A stretch of 22,103 nt of DNA from Planctomycetota bacterium (GCA_018897395.1 JAHIKV010000241.1:1-22103); one strand, 5' to 3'. Positions 14,199-21,564 are shown, counted from the first letter of the stretch. The notes: a model not told the origin generated them from the letters alone. Numbers and translations: made by a program.

Positions 14199-14601
14199 GT
14201 GACTTGTCTCCCTTGTTTTGTGCCGTGGGCGGCACGTGGATGTGAGAACACTCGCCCCTGACATAAAGGGCCGCTTGGTGTGCCGCCCACCAGCCGCGTG
14301 GCCGTGAGGCTCTTACCACCGAAACCCTTTAGTAAACGGGTAGGTCGCTTTCGGCGGCTTGTCAAATCGGATTTTATTACGCCGGGGGGGTGAAATCGGA
14401 GTAGACCGTCGGGATTAGCAGGGCGGGGACTCAAGTGCTCCCACATTTGGCGGGTTGTAGGACGGATTTCCTAATCCGTTTCTGTTGTGGAAAGTAGGGT
14501 GGGTCAAGCGAAGCGCAGCCCCACCACGTTTTTCCCACTGTTGGTGGGGCTGCGCTTCGCTTGACCCACCCTACTCCAGTGATATGGGGCACCAAAGGGG
14601 G
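14199..14601. other. Gap between secretin and major pilin; leader and repeats
   Basis: No gene is visible. On the minus strand a TTGACA lies at 14360-14365, about 160 nt before the pilin, but no good -10 follows at 16-18 nt, so a pilin promoter here is only a possibility. Hairpin GACGGAT/ATCCGTT stands at about 14461-14480, and a large palindrome is listed separately. I found no clear sigma-54 site. Confidence 0.4.
14494..14574. repeat. Perfect 33-bp inverted repeat after the secretin gene
   Basis: The arms 14494-14526 and 14542-14574 are perfect reverse complements, with core GGGTCAAGCGAAGCGCAGCC. The loop is 15 nt. It starts 27 nt past the secretin stop codon. There is no T-run on the minus strand, so it is a poor intrinsic terminator. 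Confidence 0.92.
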
Positions 14602-16554
14602 TTAGTATGCTTCGTCGGAGTAGGGGAAAGACGATTCGGGCAGCGGCGCATCGGGAATGACGTCCTCCTCCGGCGGAAGTACTTCCATGACTCTTTCGGG
14701 ACAAGTACGAGGGAGGGCGTAGAAGTCGGAAGGAGTCTGCTTTTTGGGTTTAACGTGCCCCAAGCGAATCCTTGGAGGCGGTGTAATATCGCTCGGCGTG
14801 GACTGCGGAGGGATTGCAAAAAGGCTGGGCGGATCGTCCCCGGTCGCCTTCGGGAGTGTGCTTACCCGGCTCTCCAATCCCAGCGACCTCGGCGGTCCCA
14901 GGTGGTTCAACATTCCCGGCGCTTCGGGCCGCCAAATGTGCGGCGTGAGGATTACGATTAACTCCTTCTTCCGCCGGCTGGGATTGGTCTCCCTGAACAG
15001 CGCGCCGATCCAGGGAAGCCGGCATAAAAACGGTATGCCTTCGTATTGCAATTCGATCTCGTGGTCCATCAGGCCGCCGATGACGATCGTTGTCCCATTG
15101 GGAACCATCACGTTGCTGGTCACCTGCGCGCTGTTGGTCTGAGGGATGTCGTTCGTGTCCAGTTTTCCCGAACTGCGTTCCGGGTGGATCTCCATGCGGA
15201 CCATGCCTTCCGAAGAGATAAAGGGGCGTATCCGCAGCAGCGTGCCGATGTCCATGAACTCCACTTTTTCGACCGTGCTGGTCTGCGTTTGGGTAATGGT
15301 CTTGTAGCCCAGTCGGTCGCCGAGTTGGATTTCCGCGCGCTGTTTGTTCACCACCAACAACCGCGGACAAGCGAGCACCTTGGTGTCGCCGAGGGTCTCC
15401 AACGCGCGGAGGAACCCGGTGGTGTTGTTGGCGACGAACCCGAACTTCAACCCGTTGGCATCCTGGGCAAAGCCGGCGCCGGTGGTGCCGGCGAGTTTTC
15501 CGGCCGATGTAATCACTCCGGCCGGCGGGAAACCGGCCGCCGCGTTGATCGCCGCACCGCTTCCCACCACGCCCAAGGCGTTCTGGGCGCCGTCGAGCAA
15601 GGCGAAGTTCACGCCCAACTCCATGCCCTTTTCCAGCTTCACGCTGACGATAACCGCCTCGATCAACACCTGGACCGGCTGCACGTCGATCTGGGCAATG
15701 ACGCGGTCGATCACTTTCAGTACATTCTCGTAATCCTGGACGATGACGATGTCGCCGCCGGCCATCGCGTTGCCGCCGGCCTTCTCCATGTCGCTCTCGA
15801 TGCCGACCTCGCTGTCCGGCGAACTGCTGAGCGTGCCGCGGGGACTCAACAACGGTTTGATCATCGCCTCCACGTCGGTGCTCTTCACGTAGTCCAAGTG
15901 GTAAACCCGAACCGGTAATTTTCCGTCCTCGCCCTCGGGCGACTCCGACTGCGCGGTAACGAATATCATGTCGTTGATGCGTTGAATTTTCAGTCGGCAG
16001 AGCCGGGCAACGGCCTGCAATATCTCGTCGGCGGTCTTGTCCCGAAGGTCCAAAGTCACGTTGCCGCCGACGCCGGGAGAGACCAGGATGCTCATGTCGG
16101 CCTGTCGGCTGAGAATCTCCAGCGCCTTGCGGACGTCGAGATCGTCCACGTGCAAGGTGATTAGCTTTTCGCCCCCGGTCGTTGTCGGCGGCTTGACGGA
16201 ATACGTCGGATCGGCCATCCCGGACGGTTTTTCCGCGGGCACCGCGGGTACGCCCTGGGGTAACGGCACCTCTTCCGGCGACGGCGCCTCGGGCGCCGTC
16301 AAAACACCCTGCGAAGGACGGGCCGGCGCGTCGGTGGGGATCGGCTCGGCATCCTCAAAGTTTGCCTGGCGAACGTCGGCATAATTGCCGGGTACGCCGT
16401 TCTTTCCCGCCGACGCCCGATCCCCGGCCACTTCCCCGGTTCTAGTTGGGGTACGGTCGCGTTGATGCAAGCCGAATCCTTGCACGCAGCCCGCGACCGT
16501 CGCGCAGAGCCAAAGCACGCCCGCCGTTGCGGATAGAGTACCGTGCCTTCGCAT
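14602..16554 (-). CDS. Lipoprotein secretin (GspD/PilQ family)
   Basis: Secretins form the outer-membrane channel of type II secretion systems and type IV pili. The 650-residue protein has a signal peptide with lipobox TVAGC (C23), so it is probably lipidated and may not need a separate pilotin. A Pro-rich linker (about 30-125) follows. The STN/N0-like domain is at about 130-200 (ITLHVDDLDVRKALEILSRQ), an N1 domain at about 214-300, and the secretin core at about 300-541. The core carries VPNGTTIVIGGL (484-495) and KKELIVILTPHI (529-540). The last 110 residues are a Pro-rich tail. It has fewer N domains than classical GspD, which has N0 to N3. It is the first gene of the minus-strand cluster. 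Confidence 0.93.
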   Translation of the reverse strand: MRRHGTLSATAGVLWLCATVAGCVQGFGLHQRDRTPTRTGEVAGDRASAGKNGVPGNYADVRQANFEDAEPIPTDAPARPSQGVLTAPEAPSPEEVPLPQGVPAVPAEKPSGMADPTYSVKPPTTTGGEKLITLHVDDLDVRKALEILSRQADMSILVSPGVGGNVTLDLRDKTADEILQAVARLCRLKIQRINDMIFVTAQSESPEGEDGKLPVRVYHLDYVKSTDVEAMIKPLLSPRGTLSSSPDSEVGIESDMEKAGGNAMAGGDIVIVQDYENVLKVIDRVIAQIDVQPVQVLIEAVIVSVKLEKGMELGVNFALLDGAQNALGVVGSGAAINAAAGFPPAGVITSAGKLAGTTGAGFAQDANGLKFGFVANNTTGFLRALETLGDTKVLACPRLLVVNKQRAEIQLGDRLGYKTITQTQTSTVEKVEFMDIGTLLRIRPFISSEGMVRMEIHPERSSGKLDTNDIPQTNSAQVTSNVMVPNGTTIVIGGLMDHEIELQYEGIPFLCRLPWIGALFRETNPSRRKKELIVILTPHIWRPEAPGMLNHLGPPRSLGLESRVSTLPKATGDDPPSLFAIPPQSTPSDITPPPRIRLGHVKPKKQTPSDFYALPRTCPERVMEVLPPEEDVIPDAPLPESSFPYSDEAY

Positions 16555-16850
16555 TCTGCTTAGGATCGCTTTCTCTGCCCGCCCACTGTTCTCTACGCTG
16601 CCTATTTTCCAGGGGACAGGTCGGAGGGTATGAACGCAGAATACATACCTTCCACCCAGCAGTGTAGTCTCCTAACAGTAATCGAGCGAATGCGAGTGGA
16701 ACTTAACGCTTTTTCCGATTACATAAACTAGGTAGACATTGCGGGCTTTATTGAGGGCAACTTCCGGTATTGGCTATCCGCTAGTCGGCGCCACCTTGAC
16801 AACGACTCTGCCGATCCGCAAAATTAGAGAAACTAGCCGGACTGGACTAT
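16555..16850. other. Divergent promoter region of the secretin gene and a small membrane gene
   Basis: The gap separates the minus-strand secretin from a plus-strand gene. It holds an isolated GGGGACAGGT (16613-16622, a fragment of the palindrome family at 516-608) and a hairpin at 16623-16653 (GGAGGGTATG/CATACCTTCC, one mismatch) that would lie in the secretin 5' UTR. I see no convincing minus-strand -35/-10 pair. Confidence 0.45.
16796..16824 (+). promoter_or_regulatory. Candidate sigma-70 promoter
   Basis: A perfect TTGACA (16796-16801), a 17-nt spacer and CAAAAT (16819-16824, 4 of 6 matches) stand 27 nt before the ATG of the plus-strand gene at 16851. This gives a 5' UTR of about 20 nt. 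Confidence 0.45.
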
Positions 16851-17102
16851 ATGCACCAACCGCAATTCCCCCGTCGATTCGGACTGGCGCTGATCGCCGG
16901 CGCAATCCTTTTGCCCGTCTGCATCTGCGTGACTTTGGGCGTTGCCGTTCTATTGGAGGGGATGGGTGACATCGCCGGCGGGGTGGTGTTGCGTCGAATC
17001 GTCCTGGCAGGAAGCGTCCTTTGGATCATCGATTTGGTTTGCCTCCTGCTGGTTTTAGCCATCGGCACTCTTCGCGGGCCGGATGAACCGGACGAGCCTT
17101 AA
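16851..17102 (+). CDS. Small membrane protein with two helices, unknown function
   Basis: The protein has 83 residues and no family that I recognise. A short basic N-terminus (MHQPQFPRRF) precedes a first helix at about 11-35 (LALIAGAILLPVCICVTLGVAVLL) and a second at about 48-74. The tail is acidic (GPDEPDEP). A good candidate promoter lies just upstream, although the Shine-Dalgarno site is weak. Two clean helices, the Arg-rich cytoplasmic end and the promoter favour a real gene. The structured elements at 17252 and 17520 lie downstream on the same strand. Confidence 0.6.
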   Translation: MHQPQFPRRFGLALIAGAILLPVCICVTLGVAVLLEGMGDIAGGVVLRRIVLAGSVLWIIDLVCLLLVLAIGTLRGPDEPDEP

Positions 17103-17251
17103 AAGCTCGTTTATCGGCCGTCAACCTGACCGTCCTATTTTATATGGTCGATTTTTTCTACCAATTCGTCCCAACTGCCACGGCGTAAGCTAACTTATCA
17201 ACGTCGGGTTTGCGTCGTGGGCAGACACACCATCCGGCAACCCGGGCGTTT

Positions 17252-17328
17252 TATACAGTGAGCGGCTTGAAGTGTAACATTCTTTTCCATCCCAAAAGAA
17301 TGTTGCATTACTTTCCGTGCAACGTATA
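17252..17328 (+). ncRNA. Candidate structured RNA element, copy 1
   Basis: The 77 nt fold as nested stems. TATAC (17252-17256) pairs with GTATA (17324-17328), and CGG (17263-17265) with CCG (17315-17317). An 11-bp perfect apical stem (17276-17286 / 17294-17304) closes on loop CCATCCC. The internal loops carry GTGAG and TGCAAC. Pairing just below the apical stem uses two G-U wobbles possible only in plus-strand RNA, so I assign that strand. Copy 2 lies 191 nt downstream. I could not match it to a known riboswitch or ribozyme. Confidence 0.5.
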
Positions 17329-17519
17329 GATCGGGCCGGACTATCGGGAACACACCCCAATAGCCCGAAAAATCCGCAATATCCAACCATATTACGTAGA
17401 ATATCCATACTGCCGCTTTGTTGGTTTCTGCGTAAACCTGGTGGTTTGCCGATGGTAGTAGACGGATGCCTTGTTGATGGAGGGCGGAAAACGCCGGCGA
17501 TCGAGCCCGTCTGAAAGGT

Positions 17520-17595
17520 TATACTGTGAGCGGTCGAAATTGTCCGAAATTTCCACCCCGAAAGACATCGGACAAACCAGACCGTGTAAGGTATA
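17520..17595 (+). ncRNA. Candidate structured RNA element, copy 2, upstream of the BON gene
   Basis: The 76 nt have the same plan as copy 1. TATAC (17520-17524) pairs with GTATA (17591-17595), and CGG (17531-17533) with CCG (17582-17584). An apical stem TTGTCCGA/TCGGACAA (17540-17547 / 17568-17575) is topped by TTTC/GAAA around a CACCCC loop. GTGAG and TGTAAG occupy the same internal-loop places as in copy 1. The apical stem sequence differs from copy 1 but stays paired. It ends 41 nt before the BON start, so it could be a 5' UTR element. Confidence 0.5.
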
Positions 17596-17636
17596 AATGT
17601 TCTTCCAAAGACTTTTACCAAGACTGGTCAGTAGAG

Positions 17637-17852
17637 ATGATCGACATGCCGTTGGATGATCGGGTACTTACCGCTTTGGAGAGAAACCCCTACCTAGCGC
17701 GCCGCAACTTACGTTTCGAGACCAGTTCCGGCCGCGTTACACTGCGGGGCGTGGTGAACACCTACTTCCAAAAACAGATGGCTCAGGAGGCGCTTCGACA
17801 CGTCGACGGCGTCGACGAAATCGCCAACGAACTGGAAGTATGTTGGACGTGA
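17637..17852 (+). CDS. Single-BON-domain protein
   Basis: BON domains are small alpha/beta folds thought to bind phospholipid or other ligands; they occur in osmotic-stress proteins such as OsmY and in secretin-like proteins. These 71 residues are one BON domain with no signal peptide: DDRVLTALERNPYLA, then FETSSGRVTLRGVV, then EALRHVDGVDEIANELEV. The conserved Gly and the VDGVDEIAN end match the family well. ATG 17637 or ATG 17646 could be the start; neither has a strong ribosome site. A structured element lies just upstream. The gene converges on the STAS gene with 12 nt between stops. Confidence 0.82.
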   Translation: MIDMPLDDRVLTALERNPYLARRNLRFETSSGRVTLRGVVNTYFQKQMAQEALRHVDGVDEIANELEVCWT

Positions 17853-17864
17853 TAGCGAGTCGCT

Positions 17865-18239
17865 CTAGCGTGGTTGCCGTGGACGGCCCATGACGGCCTC
17901 CTGCCGGTCGCGGTATGGCGGCAACCTCTCGTCCAGGCGACAGGCGTGCAGCACTCGGCGGTTGTACGGCGAGAGGCCGCAAAGCCGCATCACGCCGTCG
18001 TGCTCTTGAATCCGCCGATACAACAAAAACAGTTGTTCGACCAGCGCGCTGTTCAGCAGAGGCACTTGATCCAACTCCAGCACCACCCGGTAGGTGAAGT
18101 GCTGCTCCAAGAGAGACCAGATTCTTTCCATCAGCGGGGGCGAATCCGGTCCGGCCGGATCGAAACTCTTGATCCGTACGATAAGCCAATCCGGCCCCCG
18201 TTGAACGTCAAACTCGCAACCGGGAGCGATAGCCAACAT
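17865..18239 (-). CDS. STAS-domain protein (anti-anti-sigma-factor-like)
   Basis: STAS proteins such as SpoIIAA bind and release anti-sigma factors depending on phosphorylation of a Ser. The 124 residues fit one STAS domain. The strand RVVLELDQVPLLNS (51-64) leads into the helix ALVEQLFLLYRRIQEHDG. Then GVMRLCGLSPYNRRVLHACRLD follows the second strand and helix of the family. S64 is at the usual phosphorylation position. ATG 18239 is chosen because GGAG lies 7 nt upstream. No kinase or sigma-factor gene is adjacent, so the partner is unknown. The last 20 residues are basic and variable. Confidence 0.8.
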   Translation of the reverse strand: MLAIAPGCEFDVQRGPDWLIVRIKSFDPAGPDSPPLMERIWSLLEQHFTYRVVLELDQVPLLNSALVEQLFLLYRRIQEHDGVMRLCGLSPYNRRVLHACRLDERLPPYRDRQEAVMGRPRQPR

Positions 18240-18448
18240 CACGTTTCTCCTTCAACGTTGCGGACAACCCGCGAGAAAAGAAAAGCCTACTTAACTGATA
18301 TCTTAGCAATTGTCGCTCCCAAAGCAACCCCCCGATCCGGCGGTGCATTTCCGCATCCAAAGGGTTACCGTTTACCCAGTCTGCGAGCAGCTACGGGAAA
18401 AATAGATAGTTGTCGCCGGCTTTGCCGCGAGGTACACTTCCACGGGTC

Positions 18449-18545
18449 GGGGACTGGTCCATTTTTCGGCCAAGAAAACATGGGTTTGCTGGGGTGGCAG
18501 TTAAACTGCCACCCCAACTGGGACCGAAAACATGGACCTGTCCCC
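18449..18545. repeat. Inverted repeat of the GGGGACAGGTCC family with another palindrome inside
   Basis: The left arm starts GGGGACtGGTCCAT (18449-18462) and the right arm ends ATGGACCtGTCCCC (18532-18545). The pairing continues inward through TTTTCGG/CCGAAAA with small mismatches. Inside the loop sits the separate palindrome 18490-18516. GAAAACATGG occurs on both sides of that inner palindrome (about 18474 and 18526). Confidence 0.85.
18490..18516. repeat. Inner palindrome, second copy of the 11376-11406 family
   Basis: Arms TGGGGTGGCAGTT and AACTGCCACCCCA around one central A are the same family as 11376-11406. It is nested inside the larger inverted repeat 18449-18545. Confidence 0.9.
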
Positions 18546-18589
18546 TTCCCGCATCAAACGTTCATTACGACAGCAAGGGAAACCGAATC

Positions 18590-19042
18590 ATGAGAAAAAC
18601 AATCATTGCCTTGGCAGCCCCCCTCTTGGGAGCGGTTTTGTGCTTGCTGCTCACGGCCTCCGTCTCGGCGCGGCATCCATACGGACGGTACTATCCGGGC
18701 CATGCCCCCGCCGTGGTCGCCGGCTACGGATACGGTTTTGGTTACGTCGCGCTGCCTTACGGCTACGCCTACAACCCGCGTCGGGCTTATCGGCAATCCT
18801 TGCGGTACGGTTATCCGCCGTTGCCGCCGAGAGTGCCGGTCGCCGTGTACGGCTATCCATACTACGGCTACGTCCCGCAACCGCTCGGACCTACTCGTGG
18901 TCCCAGAGACTACATGTACCATCCGGGCTACGAACAACCGCTTCGTCGTCATGCCCCAACGCCGGCCGACCCGCGCGTGCAACCGCCGCCGCCACCCCAG
19001 CCCGGCCCCGAGTTGATTCCCACGCCGTCCAGCGATCCTTGA
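18590..19042 (+). CDS. Secreted Gly/Tyr/Pro-rich protein, unknown function
   Basis: The protein has 150 residues. MRKTIIALAAPLLGAVLCLLLTASVSA is a clear signal peptide with a likely cut after A27. The mature part is rich in Tyr, Gly, Pro and Arg, with loose repeats such as YGYGFGYVALPYGYAYNP and VYGYPYYGYVP, and ends in a Pro-rich segment (PPPPPQPGPELIP). I recognise no catalytic domain. Such Tyr/Gly-rich sequences often belong to cell-envelope or matrix proteins, but this is composition only. ATG 18590 has AAGGGA 9 nt upstream, a good ribosome site, which favours it over longer upstream frames that run through the palindrome. Confidence 0.75.
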   Translation: MRKTIIALAAPLLGAVLCLLLTASVSARHPYGRYYPGHAPAVVAGYGYGFGYVALPYGYAYNPRRAYRQSLRYGYPPLPPRVPVAVYGYPYYGYVPQPLGPTRGPRDYMYHPGYEQPLRRHAPTPADPRVQPPPPPQPGPELIPTPSSDP

Positions 19043-19053
19043 CCGCGGGCAAG

Positions 19054-19119
19054 GAAAAAGGTGTCAGGAACCATTGTTGGGATGTTTTCTTGTCAATAAT
19101 GGTTCCTGACACCTTTTTC
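19054..19119. repeat. Palindrome after the Gly/Tyr-rich gene
   Basis: The 26-nt arms 19054-19079 and 19094-19119 differ at one position; the core is AAAAAGGTGTCAGGAACCAT. The loop is 14 nt. It begins 11 nt past the stop codon. The right arm ends CCTTTTTC, so it could act as a terminator on the plus strand. By symmetry (AAAAA before the left arm) it could also work on the minus strand. Confidence 0.9.
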
Positions 19120-19483
19120 ACTCCCCGTGGACGCACCCTACCCCTCTTGCCGGTTTCTCCCGCCATGTGTCGTTGGTCAACAACGGCATTCGTCGATAGC
19201 ACGAAAAGGTCAACTCGTGCAGATGGCCGACTTCGTGAAAATGCCGCATTACCCCTCCTGCGGGGCGTGTGCGACGAGGTCATTCTACCAGCCGAAAACG
19301 CCTGAAAAAAGGCTGTTTTTTGGCCATCGGGATTTTCGCCTTTTTTGCGAGGGGCTACGGCGGGCGCAAAAACCGCTTTTACACCCCAAAATCACCCCGC
19401 CGACGCCGCGATATCGAGAGTCCGCTCCGTATAGTCGGCGTGTCCGCGCTCACTCAGGGGGTGTTTTGAAATGAAATAATCGC
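19120..19483. other. Gap without a clear gene
   Basis: Frames of 60-115 codons cross this stretch but lack ribosome sites and family features. Runs of A and T near 19305-19355 include a short GCCT/AGGC hairpin followed by TGTTTTTT (about 19301-19320), a weak plus-strand terminator candidate. Nothing else stands out. Confidence 0.4.
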
Positions 19484-19565
19484 ATTTAGCCCCGGGTGAA
19501 TACACCCGGGGTAAGCGGTTTTTCGCGGTCAACTCGGCCCGCCGTGTATTCACGGCGGGCTAAAT
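19484..19565. repeat. Paired-hairpin repeat, inverted copy of 7125-7208
   Basis: Hairpin one is 19490-19511 (CCCCGGGTG, AATA, CACCCGGGG). Hairpin two is 19537-19560 (GCCCGCCGTG, TATT, CACGGCGGGC). ATTTAGCC and GGCTAAAT frame it. Hairpin order and loop sequences are those of 7125-7208 reverse-complemented; only the spacer between the hairpins differs. It lies 21 nt past the stop of the cyclase-repeat gene. Confidence 0.92.
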
Positions 19566-19586
19566 GAACAATCTCAAAACACGTTC

Positions 19587-21170
19587 TCAGCGGGCGAAGA
19601 CATTCGAGTAGATCGGCAGGTGTCGGTAGTACACCTCCAACATGCAGATCGACAGGCAGGTGACGTAGAGGCGACCGCCGCCGCTGGCCCATTGATCGGC
19701 CGTCGGCCGGTTCGGGTCCCAGCTTCCCGCTTCCTTGCCGCGAGGGATCTGCTGCTCGGGCAGGACTTGGCGCATGACCTCGTTCCATCGCTTCCAGTAG
19801 TCGCCCTCGATGTGATGGGCTACCTGAGTGGCGTAGTACCAGTAGTAGACGTTGCGGTCGCGCTCGAAGTTGATGAGGTTTTCCGGCGAGGTGATCCACT
19901 CGACGCCGGCCACCAGCCGCGGATCGTCTCGCTTCCATCCAATATACTGCCGCATCAGCAGGGCCTCGGCCGTCATCGCCAGCCGCACGTCGCCGTTTCT
20001 CTGGTATGGATAGCGGGCGCCGTCATACTGGGCTACGTCATTGAGATACCGCTCCACATTGTCGAATGTTTCTTTGGGCACTTCCAGGCCGGCCATCCGC
20101 GCGCTTTGCAAGGCCATCACCACCCACCCGGTTACGGAGACGTCGCTATCGACGTTCGGACTGTATCGCCAGCCGCCCTGAGGGCTTTGAGTTTTTACGC
20201 AGTAGTCGATGGCCCGCCGTGCCGGTTCATTGTACTTCTCGTCCTTGGTCATTCCGTAAAGCTCGCAGACGGCGATTGAGCAGAGACCTTGCGTGTAAAA
20301 CCGATGCGAGTTAAGACCATATTGAAAGAAACTGCCCGAGGCGTCTTGCTGTTTCAGCAGCCATCGCCAACCGCTAACGACGTTCGTCTTGAACTTGCCT
20401 CCCAGTTGTGTGTGGCCCGCCCCCTGAAACGCCAAAAGCGCCATGGCCGTGGCCGCCGCCTCGTTGTCGAGGCCCTTGTAGGGCACGCCGTCGCTGTACG
20501 GACCGGCAAGGCTCCAAGAGCCGTTTCGACGTTGGTTCCGCGCCAACCATGCCAGCCCTTTGTTGACCGCCGCTTCGGTCAACCGATTGCCGCCGTAGCG
20601 GCCGATAAGCCCCGTCCTCCTCACGCTGCCTTCCTCTCGACCGCTGAGTGCAAAACCGATTTGCGGCGCTTGCACGTCGCTGCCGGTCATAAGACCCTCG
20701 GGAAACATTTCCATGTCGCCCGGCGCGGCCAGCGGATTGTCCACCAGCGGCAAGTTTTCGGGCGTAATCAGCGCGTGCTCGACCGTGGTCTTAACGTCTG
20801 GTTCACCCAACGGGGTGTCGAACTCCAACTGGTCGCCGAGTTTCTCCGCGTAGACGGCCTCCGCTTCGAGTTGAATCGGTTTGGACGGGATGTTGACGTA
20901 GACGATCAGCCCCATGACGATCATCATCAGCATGTGAAAGGCCATGCTGAACAGCCACGGAGGGGATTTTTCGATTACCAGCGTCGTAACCAGGTCGTCG
21001 TCGGCCGGCTCTTCCCGAGCTGCGTCGTCGTTCCGCGTGGCGGCGACGGCTGCCGCTCCCACGGGGCGCTGGGGCTGGATCGGAAGCGCGCTTCGTGCCG
21101 GCGGGTTCTCCGGCGGCGGCGCCTTGGTAGGCGGCGATTGTTGCTCTTTTCGTGGTCCGGACGAAGCCAT
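19587..21170 (-). CDS. Membrane-anchored squalene-cyclase/prenyltransferase-repeat protein
   Basis: The protein has 527 residues. The start at ATG 21170 has GGAGG 8 nt upstream; a longer frame adds 28 unsupported residues. The N-terminus (1-65) is Pro- and charge-rich, followed by one helix at about 72-93. The rest (about 195-520) is an alpha/alpha-barrel of the squalene cyclase / prenyltransferase type with QW-like repeats: LARNQRRNGSW, LLKQQDASGSF and VKTQSPQGGWRY. The DxDD motif of squalene-hopene cyclases is absent; the place reads DSDVSVTGW (341-349). Cyclase activity is therefore doubtful. Families of this type are common in planctomycetes, but their role is not known to me. The helix places the barrel outside the cytoplasmic membrane if the N-terminus is inside. 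Confidence 0.82.
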   Translation of the reverse strand: MASSGPRKEQQSPPTKAPPPENPPARSALPIQPQRPVGAAAVAATRNDDAAREEPADDDLVTTLVIEKSPPWLFSMAFHMLMMIVMGLIVYVNIPSKPIQLEAEAVYAEKLGDQLEFDTPLGEPDVKTTVEHALITPENLPLVDNPLAAPGDMEMFPEGLMTGSDVQAPQIGFALSGREEGSVRRTGLIGRYGGNRLTEAAVNKGLAWLARNQRRNGSWSLAGPYSDGVPYKGLDNEAAATAMALLAFQGAGHTQLGGKFKTNVVSGWRWLLKQQDASGSFFQYGLNSHRFYTQGLCSIAVCELYGMTKDEKYNEPARRAIDYCVKTQSPQGGWRYSPNVDSDVSVTGWVVMALQSARMAGLEVPKETFDNVERYLNDVAQYDGARYPYQRNGDVRLAMTAEALLMRQYIGWKRDDPRLVAGVEWITSPENLINFERDRNVYYWYYATQVAHHIEGDYWKRWNEVMRQVLPEQQIPRGKEAGSWDPNRPTADQWASGGGRLYVTCLSICMLEVYYRHLPIYSNVFAR

Positions 21171-21490
21171 CCGCTGGCCTCCTCGAGCGCTGTTCCGACG
21201 ATCCCTGTAGATTACCCCTGAATGGAGTGTACCTGTTGCTCGGCCAAGCGCCAAGCAAACCTATGTTTGCCCGCTTGCGGCCTTGTAAGGGCCGTCTTGC
21301 AGGAAGAATCGCCCGTCGAGACCATCTCCTCCAGGACAAATCCCGTTTAGGTGATATTGACGGAATTATCCCCCCAATCGATGTGTTGTGGATATTCGAC
21401 GAAAAGTTGCAATACCCGCTCGACAACCGCCGACAAAACGGTAAAATGCTGGTTTGTTGCGGTGATGATAATACATTGCTCGCTCATTGA
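21171..21490. other. Divergent gap between the cyclase-repeat gene and the tRNA
   Basis: No gene is visible. The part nearest the tRNA (21340-21490) is AT-richer and should carry the tRNA promoter. No palindromic repeat is present here, unlike most other gaps in the window. Confidence 0.45.
21420..21447 (+). promoter_or_regulatory. Possible promoter of the initiator tRNA
   Basis: TCGACA (21420-21425), a 16-nt spacer and TAAAAT (21442-21447) stand about 43 nt before the tRNA. The match is moderate. A GATAAT at 21467-21472 is an alternative -10 without a good -35. Confidence 0.25.

Positions 21491-21564
<74 letters not shown>

Larger units (their letters stand above)
17103..17636. other. Gap with two related structured elements
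   Basis: This 534-nt stretch is less GC-rich than the flanking genes. It contains the two 76-77-nt elements listed separately and a further hairpin at 17337-17366 (GG-CTAT-GGG against CCC-ATAG-CC, two mismatches). Reading frames of 60-140 codons cross it on both strands, but they have no start signal, family match or consistent codon use, so I do not call them. Confidence 0.5.
18240..18589. other. Divergent gap with a nested palindrome
   Basis: No gene is seen. The gap serves as upstream region for the STAS gene (minus) and the secreted Gly/Tyr protein gene (plus). The half next to STAS is AT-rich (about 18270-18310), the likeliest place for its promoter, but no clear -35/-10 pair is visible. 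The other half is occupied by the composite repeat 18449-18545. Confidence 0.4.

Noticed and set aside
17252..17595. Integron attC sites
   Set aside because: The size and paired structure fit loosely, but the GTTRRRY/RYYYAAC ends are missing and no integrase or cassette array is present.
17190..17621. Minus-strand frame of 143 codons across the two structured elements
   Set aside because: There is no ribosome site, no family resemblance, and amino-acid use looks random.
19127..19474. Plus-strand frame of 115 codons after the Gly/Tyr-rich gene
   Set aside because: There is no ribosome site or recognisable domain, and its composition resembles translated non-coding DNA.
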